The notes under the pieces are model-generated. The model saw only the letters and a program-made list of their open reading frames with translations, was not told the DNA's origin and made no database searches. A DNA stretch of 10,170 nucleotides from JBHHYS01 sp046757645 (GTDB taxonomy: Bacteria > Acidobacteriota > Terriglobia > Acidiferrales > 2-02-FULL-67-57), in contig JBHHYS010000087.1 of NCBI GenBank assembly GCA_046757645.1, forward strand, positions 1-10,170, written 5' to 3'. A program made the translations under genes and the position numbers. This document shows, one piece after another, positions 5,320 through 10,170 of this stretch; the first letter of the stretch is position 1; every line of letters begins with the position of its first letter.

Positions 5320-6129
5320 ATGATCAGGCGCATCCTCACCGCCGCGGTGCTCCTCCCCGTGGTGCTCGCCCTGGTGCTGTGGGCACCCGCGTGGCTGTTT
5401 TTGCTGGGCGTGCTGCTGTTCGGCCTGCCGGCAATCTGGGAGTATTTGGAGTTGGCCGGCCGCGCGGGCAGCGCACCGGCGCGGCTACCGCTTTATCTGG
5501 CGGCGGTGGGCGTGTTGGGGGTGGCGGGCTATTTCCCCCGACAGTTGTTGCCGGTGATTGTGGGCAGCGGCCTGCTTCTCTTTCTCTTCAGCCTCATTGG
5601 CCGGCAGATGACGGCTGAAGTTCTCCCGGCCAGCGCCGCCAGTGCCTTCGGGCTGCTCTACATCGCGGTTCCGTTTGCGCTGCTGCTTGATTTGCGGGGA
5701 GCCGAGCAGGGCCGCTGGGTCGTTCTCTACCTGCTCTTACTGGTGTGGGTGGGCGATGCCGCGGCCTACTTCGTGGGGGGAGCCCTGGGCCGACACAAGC
5801 TGGCGCCGCGATTGAGTCCGGGCAAAACCATAGAGGGAACAGCAGCCAGCCTGGTGGCGACGCTGCTGGTGGGGTACTGGCTTTTTCGCTCCTGGCCTTC
5901 AGCCTTTGGCTTCGGCCCGATGCACGCCTGGCTGCTGCCTCTGCTGGTGAACCTGGCGGCGCAGCTCGGCGACCTGGGGGAATCGGCGCTCAAGCGCAGT
6001 GCGGGGGTGAAGGACTCCTCGGCGTTGTTCCCCGGACACGGCGGCGTGCTCGACCGGGTGGACAGCCTGTTATTCGCCGTTCCGGTGGTGTGGTACTATT
6101 GGAAGGTATTGACCCAGGGCGGTCTCTGA
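5320..6129 (+). CDS. cdsA: Phosphatidate cytidylyltransferase (CDP-diacylglycerol synthase)
   Basis: CdsA converts phosphatidic acid and CTP to CDP-diacylglycerol, the branch-point precursor of bacterial phospholipids, in the inner membrane. The 269-residue product is very hydrophobic with about eight TM helices, beginning MIRRILTAAVLLPVVLALV. The family signature S-x-x-K-R-x(4)-K-D-x-x-x-x-x-P-G-H-G-G-x-x-D-R-x-D is complete at about residues 222-248 (SALKRSAGVKDSS, then PGHGGVLDRVD). Other conserved parts are GDAAAYFVGGALGRHKL and SPGKTIEG in the middle. Length is typical. It lies 66 bases after uppS and 8 bases before dxr. No strong Shine-Dalgarno is seen. The extended -10 at 5278-5286 may give it extra transcription independent of uppS. 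Confidence 0.95.
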   Translation: MIRRILTAAVLLPVVLALVLWAPAWLFLLGVLLFGLPAIWEYLELAGRAGSAPARLPLYLAAVGVLGVAGYFPRQLLPVIVGSGLLLFLFSLIGRQMTAEVLPASAASAFGLLYIAVPFALLLDLRGAEQGRWVVLYLLLLVWVGDAAAYFVGGALGRHKLAPRLSPGKTIEGTAASLVATLLVGYWLFRSWPSAFGFGPMHAWLLPLLVNLAAQLGDLGESALKRSAGVKDSSALFPGHGGVLDRVDSLLFAVPVVWYYWKVLTQGGL

Positions 6130-6137
6130 CAGCTTTC

Positions 6138-7328
6138 ATGCGCACGTTGGCGATTCTCGGCTCCACCGGCTCGGTGGGGCGGCAGTGCTTGCAAGTGGTG
6201 GAAGAGCTGGGGGAGCGCTTCTGCGTGCTGGGACTGGCGGCGGGAGAAAACATCGAGCAACTCGCCGGCCAAGTGGCGCGTTTCCACCCGGAATTGGTGG
6301 CAATCGCCTCGGCGGAGAAACTACCGGCGCTGCAGGCGCGACTGCGCTCGATGGGGGTGGCGCCCGAACCGGAGATCCTCTGGGGCCGGGAAGGACTGAA
6401 CGCAGTCGCCACCCAGACCCGGGCGGAGGTGGTGGTTTGCGCTGCGGTGGGCATTGTGGGTCTCGAGGCAACCCACCAGGCGCTGGCGGCGCGCAAGTCC
6501 GTGGCTCTGGCTAACAAGGAAGTCCTGGTGGCGGCGGGGCAATTGATTACCCAAGCGGCTGCGGTGGCCGGGGCGGAAATTCTGCCGGTGGATAGCGAGC
6601 ACAGCGCCATCCACCAGTGCCTGCGTGCCGGCCAGCGGCGGGAAGTGCGGCGCTTGATCCTGACCGGCTCCGGGGGGCCCTTCCTTCGGATGTCGCGCGC
6701 CCGCCTGCAGCGGGTCACGCCCCGGCAGGCACTGAAGCATCCGCACTGGAGGATGGGCAAGCGCATCACCGTGGATTCCGCCACCCTAATGAACAAGGGA
6801 TTTGAAATCATCGAGGCCCGTTGGCTGTTCGGGCTGCGCCCCGAGCAGATTGATGTGGTCATCCACCCCCAGGCCACCATCCATTCAATGGTGGAATTCG
6901 TGGACGGCTCCGTGCTGGCGCAGTTGGCCCCGCCCGATATGCGTATGCCCCTGCAATATGCCCTCACCTATCCCGAGCGGTTGCCCGCGAACAATCACCG
7001 GCTGAGCTGGCGGGAGCTGCGGCGGCTCGACTTCCAGCCCCCGGATGAAAAGAAATTTCCCTGCCTGCGGCTGGCGCGGGAAGCGCTCCAGGCCGGAAGC
7101 TCCCTGCCGTGCGCGCTGAACGCGGCTGACGAGGTAGCGGTGAGGGCGTTTCTCGCCCGGCGGCTGGCGTTCTCGCGGATTCCCGAATTGATCGACCGCG
7201 TCCTGCAGGCTGCCGCGCCCGCGCCCCTGCGCTCGATTGACGACGTGCTCGCCTGCGACCGCCAGGCGCGCGCCTACGCCGCCCACGTGCTGGCAACCAT
7301 GGGCTGGCCCCGGAGGAAGACCCGGTGA
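6138..7328 (+). CDS. dxr: 1-deoxy-D-xylulose-5-phosphate reductoisomerase
   Basis: Dxr (IspC) makes 2-C-methyl-D-erythritol 4-phosphate from DXP with NADPH and a divalent metal, the committed step of the MEP isoprenoid pathway. The 396-residue product starts MRTLAILGSTGSVGRQ, the NADPH-binding glycine motif (residues 8-14). ALANKE follows, then PVDSEHSAI with metal-binding D152 and E154, GSGGPFL, and TVDSATLMNKGFEIIEA with N219, K220 and E223 at the substrate site. HPQATIHSMVEF and NAADEVAVRAFL follow in the C-terminal part. The frame is open far upstream into cdsA, but similarity begins only at ATG 6138, 8 bases after the cdsA stop. Its stop overlaps the rseP start by 4 bases (GTGA), indicating translational coupling. 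Length is normal for the family. Confidence 0.96.
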   Translation: MRTLAILGSTGSVGRQCLQVVEELGERFCVLGLAAGENIEQLAGQVARFHPELVAIASAEKLPALQARLRSMGVAPEPEILWGREGLNAVATQTRAEVVVCAAVGIVGLEATHQALAARKSVALANKEVLVAAGQLITQAAAVAGAEILPVDSEHSAIHQCLRAGQRREVRRLILTGSGGPFLRMSRARLQRVTPRQALKHPHWRMGKRITVDSATLMNKGFEIIEARWLFGLRPEQIDVVIHPQATIHSMVEFVDGSVLAQLAPPDMRMPLQYALTYPERLPANNHRLSWRELRRLDFQPPDEKKFPCLRLAREALQAGSSLPCALNAADEVAVRAFLARRLAFSRIPELIDRVLQAAAPAPLRSIDDVLACDRQARAYAAHVLATMGWPRRKTR

Positions 7329-8644
7329 ACGTGTTTTGGATTCTGGTCGGCGTCTTCGTGCTCGGGCTGATGGTGCTGGTGCACGAGTGGGGCCATTTTG
7401 TGGTGGCCAAGCTGTTCGGCGTGCGGGTGGAGATTTTCTCCATCGGCCTTGGTCCGCGGCTCTTCGGGCGAAAGCGGGGCGACACCGATTACCGCCTCAG
7501 CGCCTTCCCCCTGGGCGGTTACGTAAGAATGGCCGGCGACAACCCCGCCGAGCGGCGCGCGGGCGTCCCGGGTGAGTTTCTCTCCAAGCCCCGCTGGCAG
7601 CGGGCGCTGGTTGTTTTGGCGGGACCGACGACGAACGTGCTGCTGGCAATTGTCCTCCTCGCTGGCCTCTACGCGGTGCACTACGAGAAGCCCGCCTATG
7701 TTGACCAGCCAGCGCGCTTGGCCGGCGTGGTGCCCGATTCCCCCGCGGCCAAGGCCGGTCTCAAAGAAGGCGACCTAGTGGTTGAGCTCGACGCCCGCCC
7801 CCATCCCACCTGGGAAGCCGTCCGGGTGGCAACCCTGTTGGGGGGGGAGGAAACTCTCGAAGTGACAATCGTGCGCGGCCAGGAGCGGTTCCGGCGCGTC
7901 ATTCAGCCGGAGCTCCGCGGGCCGCGCCGGGTCGGATTTGTGGGGTGGGTGCCGTACAACCCGGTGGTCGTCAGGGAGGTCGAGGCGGGGATGCCGGCGG
8001 CGCGTGCCGGCTTGCAGCCGGGCGACGAAATCGTGGCGGTGGAAGGAGAATCCACCAGCGTCCTGGGTGCGGAGGGCTTCGTAAGGCGAATTCAGCAGAG
8101 TGCGGGGGCGCCGCTTTCCTTAAGCGTCGAGCGCCGGGGAGAATCTCTTGCGGTGGAGCTCCGCGCCGAAGAGCGGGCCTGGCGGGGAAAGACCAGATAC
8201 TTCCTGGGCATCGGCATCGGCCCCCGGGTGGTGTCGGTGACCCTGGGACCGCTGGCGGCGCTCCGCCAATCGCTGGCGGACAATTGGGGTTTTGCCGGCT
8301 TACTGCTGGACGTTTTGCAGCGGTTGTTGACCGGGCGCGCCAGCCTGCGGCAGCTCGAGGGTCCCATCGGAATCACGGTGCTCTCCGGGCGGGCGGCGCA
8401 GCTGGGCGTGGGCAGTCTGATCAACTTGATGGCCATCATCAGCATCAACCTGGGGGTGTTGAATCTCTTGCCCATTCCCATTCTTGACGGTGGGCACATC
8501 GCCATGCTGGGCGCGGAAGGAGTTATGCAGCGCGACCTGAGCTGGCGCGTCAAGGAACGTGCTGCCCAGGTAGGGCTGATGCTCTTGCTGCTGCTTTTTG
8601 CCTTCGTGATGTACAATGACATTTTGCGCTACGTCTTCCGGTAG
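7325..8644 (+). CDS. rseP: RseP-type site-2 intramembrane metalloprotease (two PDZ domains)
   Basis: RseP cleaves anti-sigma factors and leftover signal peptides within the inner membrane, passing on envelope stress. The 439-residue product starts with GTG at 7325. TM1 carries the zinc motif HEWGH (H20, E21, H24), and the C-terminal TM carries NLLPIPILDGGH with D388 of the LDG motif, so the active site is complete. Two PDZ domains lie between: about 135-200 (AGVVPDSPAAKAGLKEGDLVVELD) and about 212-285 (VREVEAGMPAARAGLQPGDEIVAVEG). GxxLxPRLFGRKRGDTDYRLSAFPLGGYVRM is the membrane-associated loop region shared by the family. It overlaps dxr by 4 bases and is followed 51 bases later by ispG. No RseA-type substrate is encoded here, so the target is unknown. 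Confidence 0.95.
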   Translation: MNVFWILVGVFVLGLMVLVHEWGHFVVAKLFGVRVEIFSIGLGPRLFGRKRGDTDYRLSAFPLGGYVRMAGDNPAERRAGVPGEFLSKPRWQRALVVLAGPTTNVLLAIVLLAGLYAVHYEKPAYVDQPARLAGVVPDSPAAKAGLKEGDLVVELDARPHPTWEAVRVATLLGGEETLEVTIVRGQERFRRVIQPELRGPRRVGFVGWVPYNPVVVREVEAGMPAARAGLQPGDEIVAVEGESTSVLGAEGFVRRIQQSAGAPLSLSVERRGESLAVELRAEERAWRGKTRYFLGIGIGPRVVSVTLGPLAALRQSLADNWGFAGLLLDVLQRLLTGRASLRQLEGPIGITVLSGRAAQLGVGSLINLMAIISINLGVLNLLPIPILDGGHIAMLGAEGVMQRDLSWRVKERAAQVGLMLLLLLFAFVMYNDILRYVFR

Positions 8645-8695
8645 GCGCGCCTCAGGGAAGAGCAAGACGGGTTCGTCCCGCAGGGAAGGGAAGCG

Positions 8696-9811
8696 ATGCT
8701 TGAGAAGCCGCGAGTGCGACGCGCGACCCGGCCGGTGCCGGTGGGACGGCTGACCATCGGCGGCACCGCGCCCATCGTGGTGCAGTCGATGACCAAAACC
8801 GACACGCGCGACATCGGCGCCACCGTGGCCCAGATTGAGCAGATGGTGGAGGCGGGCTGCGAACTGGTGCGCTTGGCGGTGCCGGACGCGGCGGCCGCGA
8901 AGGCGCTGGGGGAGATTGTCCGCCGCGTCCCCCAGGTGCCCCTGGTGGCCGACATCCACTTTCAGTACAAGCTGGCCCTGATGGCGCTCGATGCCGGCAT
9001 CGCCAAGCTGCGCCTGAACCCGGGGAACATCGGCGCGGCCGAAAAAGTGCGCCAGGTGGTGCGAAAGGCGCAGGCCAGCCAGGTGCCGATTCGCATCGGG
9101 GTGAACGCCGGCTCGCTCGAGCGGCGCCTGCTCGACAACTACGGCTACCCCACCGCCGAAGCCATGGCGGAGAGCGCTCTCGATCATATTCGCATTCTCG
9201 AGGAGCTGGACTTTCGCGACATCATCGTCTCCTTGAAGTCGTCTCACGTGCAACTGACGGTGGATGCCTACCGGCTGCTCGCCCCGCAGGTGGACTACCC
9301 CTTCCACCTGGGCATCACCGAGGCGGGCACCGCTTTTGCCGGCACCATCAAGTCGGCGGTGGGGCTGGGAATGCTGCTGGCGGAAGGCATCGGCGACACC
9401 CTGCGTGTCTCGCTGGCTACCGACCCGTGCGAGGAGGTGCGGGTGGCCTACGAGATTTTGAAGGCGCTGCAGATTCGCGCCCGGGGACCTATCGTGGTCG
9501 CTTGCCCCACCTGCGGGCGCCTTGAAGTGGACCTGTTCAAGATTGCCGGCGAGATCGAACGGCGGACCGCGCACATCAAGGAGCCGCTGCAGCTGGCGGT
9601 GATGGGCTGTGCGGTGAACGGTCCCGGCGAGGCCCGCACGGCGCAGCTCGGGGTGGCCTGCGGGCGCGGCAACGGGGTCATCTACCGCGACGGGGTAGCG
9701 GTCAAGCGGGTGTCGGAAGAGCAGATTGTTCCGGCGCTGGTGAAAGAGATCGAATCCTACGTCGAACAGATGCGGCAGACCCCGGTCGCCACTGGCGAGC
9801 CCACCGACTAA
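8696..9811 (+). CDS. ispG: 4-hydroxy-3-methylbut-2-enyl diphosphate synthase (IspG/GcpE)
   Basis: IspG reduces MEcPP to HMBPP with a [4Fe-4S] cluster, the penultimate step of the MEP pathway. The 371-residue product has the short bacterial architecture: a TIM barrel (PIVVQSMTKTDTRD, VPLVADIHFQYKLAL, KLRLNPGNIG, IRIGVNAGSLE, LKSSHVQLTV, HLGITEAG) and a C-terminal iron-sulfur domain. The cluster ligands are visible as C270-P-T-C273 and C305, with E312 in CAVNGPGEA. These positions coincide with those I recall for the E. coli enzyme. A purine-rich GGGAAGGGAAG lies just before the ATG. It shares the pathway with dxr three genes upstream, though rseP intervenes. A dispersed palindrome and a hairpin follow the stop. 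Confidence 0.96.
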   Translation: MLEKPRVRRATRPVPVGRLTIGGTAPIVVQSMTKTDTRDIGATVAQIEQMVEAGCELVRLAVPDAAAAKALGEIVRRVPQVPLVADIHFQYKLALMALDAGIAKLRLNPGNIGAAEKVRQVVRKAQASQVPIRIGVNAGSLERRLLDNYGYPTAEAMAESALDHIRILEELDFRDIIVSLKSSHVQLTVDAYRLLAPQVDYPFHLGITEAGTAFAGTIKSAVGLGMLLAEGIGDTLRVSLATDPCEEVRVAYEILKALQIRARGPIVVACPTCGRLEVDLFKIAGEIERRTAHIKEPLQLAVMGCAVNGPGEARTAQLGVACGRGNGVIYRDGVAVKRVSEEQIVPALVKEIESYVEQMRQTPVATGEPTD

Positions 9812-9830
9812 CGTTTCATATCAAGCCGAG

Positions 9831-9854
9831 GTAGGGCAAGGGCTTGCCTAGCCC
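9831..9854 (+). repeat. Hairpin with GGCAAG...TTGCCTAGC motif (copy 2)
   Basis: GGCAA (9835-9839) pairs with TTGCC (9844-9848) around a four-base loop, and GGGC/GCCC pairs can extend or compete. The core 9835-9852 matches 4350-4368 apart from one indel and substitutions. It lies 20 bases after the ispG stop, with no T tract. It may help end the uppS-ispG transcript. Confidence 0.45.
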
Positions 9855-9869
9855 GAAGCCGAGTTTCCC

Positions 9870-9930
9870 TGTCATTCTGAGCGAAGCGAAGAATCTGCTC
9901 TTGAGATGCTTCCCTTCGTTCAGCACGACA
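9870..9930. repeat. Imperfect palindromic intergenic repeat, 27-nt arms
   Basis: The left arm 9870-9896 (starting TGTCATTCTGAGCGAAGCG) and the right arm 9904-9930 (ending CGTTCAGCACGACA) are inverted copies matching at 22 of 27 positions, with a 7-base loop. Sequences of this type, with the GTCATTCTGAGCGAAGCGAAG core, are common as dispersed non-coding repeats in environmental bacterial genomes, as far as I recall. It may act as a bidirectional transcript end or stabiliser; no T tract is present. Confidence 0.6.
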
Positions 9931-9946
9931 ACTCCGGGGGAAGAGC

Positions 9947-9975
9947 TTGACCGGGGCAGAAGCTGGTAGTATGCT
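9947..9975 (+). promoter_or_regulatory. Sigma70-type promoter of the Fur-family gene
   Basis: TTGACC (9947-9952), a 17-base spacer and TATGCT (9970-9975) form a strong sigma70-like promoter. An overlapping extended -10, TGG-TAGTAT (9964-9972), is also possible. Transcription would start near 9982, about 25 bases before the ATG. I see no clear Fur- or PerR-box inverted repeat over it. Confidence 0.65.
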
Positions 9976-10006
9976 TTTTGCAACTGTATGTCAGTAGAGG
10001 TGTGCT

Positions 10007-10170
10007 ATGCCGATGCCGCGCAGCGAGGCTCCGGGTCGCTTGCAGGGGGAGTTGCTGGCCCGGGGGGTGCGCCTCACCCGCCAGCGGCGCATCATCCTGA
10101 GGGTGATCGAGACCGCCGACAAGCACCTGGACGCCGGTATGCTGCTGCGCAAGGCGCGGAAGCTCGACCC
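10007..10170 (+). CDS. Fur-family metal-responsive regulator, N-terminal part (3' end outside window)
   Basis: The 54 complete codons encode the winged-helix start of a Fur/PerR/Zur-type repressor: LLARGVRLTRQRRIILRVIE (about residues 16-35) followed by H-LDAGMLLRKARKLDP. This matches the family pattern L-x-x-x-G-x-R-L-T-x-Q-R-x-x-I-L, then H-x-x-A-x-x-L-x-x-x-x-x-x-x-D-P. An AGAGG ribosome-binding site lies about 7 bases before the ATG at 10007; a second ATG at 10013 is possible. The metal-binding residues lie in the missing C-terminal half, so Fur, PerR, Zur or Mur cannot be told apart. It has its own promoter and is separated from ispG by the repeats, so it is probably not part of that operon. 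Confidence 0.85.
   Translation, partial: MPMPRSEAPGRLQGELLARGVRLTRQRRIILRVIETADKHLDAGMLLRKARKLD

Noticed and set aside
5745..6137. N-terminal extension of the dxr frame into cdsA
   Set aside because: The extension is Gly/Arg/Pro-rich noise from the cdsA frame. Dxr similarity starts exactly at ATG 6138.
8300..9574. Long minus-strand open frame (424 codons) opposite rseP/ispG
   Set aside because: It spans two well-supported genes and their gap, with low-complexity His/Arg/Gln composition and no start signals.
9955..10006. Fur/PerR-box autoregulatory operator before the Fur-family gene
   Set aside because: I looked for A/T-rich inverted repeats over the promoter and found no convincing match.
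1..10170. CRISPR array, tRNA, rRNA or transposase genes
   Set aside because: No regularly spaced direct repeats, no tRNA-like cloverleaf or conserved rRNA stretch, and no transposase motifs were seen on either strand.

Overview
The window is GC-rich, densely packed bacterial chromosome. The gene order uppS-cdsA-dxr-rseP-ispG, the use of the MEP isoprenoid route, the RHS-repeat remnant, and the intergenic palindrome of the 'GTCATTCTGAGCGAAGCGAAG' type suggest an Acidobacteriota-like or other environmental Gram-negative bacterium. That placement is inference from style and context, not from a marker gene.

Layout. Positions 1-429 are the 3' end of an RHS-repeat (YD-repeat) protein. It is stopped by an in-frame TAG, and recognisable coding continues for a short way beyond. 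A small unrecognised gene lies on the minus strand (501-797). It is divergent from a CYTH/CyaB-like protein (853-1470), and the two start regions share an overlapping, nearly symmetric -10 element. The end of the CYTH gene carries a sigma70-type promoter (about 1441-1469). It drives a long leader (1475-1780) containing an M-box (ykoK-type) magnesium riboswitch and a textbook intrinsic terminator (1716-1750).

The leader controls two overlapping genes. The first (1781-3025) is a soluble protein with PRC-barrel-like segments, an MgtE N-terminal domain and a CBS pair; it ends where the membrane part of MgtE would begin. The second (3007-4344) is an 11-TM Nramp-superfamily transporter whose metal-site residues differ from canonical Mn/Fe Nramps (DPGN to DAGG, and MPH to APW). 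Together they read as a magnesium uptake operon in which the MgtE sensor half is paired with an NRMT-like carrier in place of the MgtE channel. This is the most interesting part of the window.

From 4396 to 9811 lies a tight envelope and isoprenoid cluster on the plus strand: uppS (undecaprenyl diphosphate synthase), cdsA (CDP-diacylglycerol synthase), dxr (DXP reductoisomerase), rseP (site-2 protease) and ispG (HMBPP synthase). It links lipid-carrier, phospholipid and isoprenoid-precursor synthesis with envelope stress proteolysis. The 195-base gap after ispG holds a small hairpin, an imperfect 27-nt-arm palindrome and a good promoter. The window ends in the N-terminal 54 codons of a Fur-family metal regulator (10007 onward).
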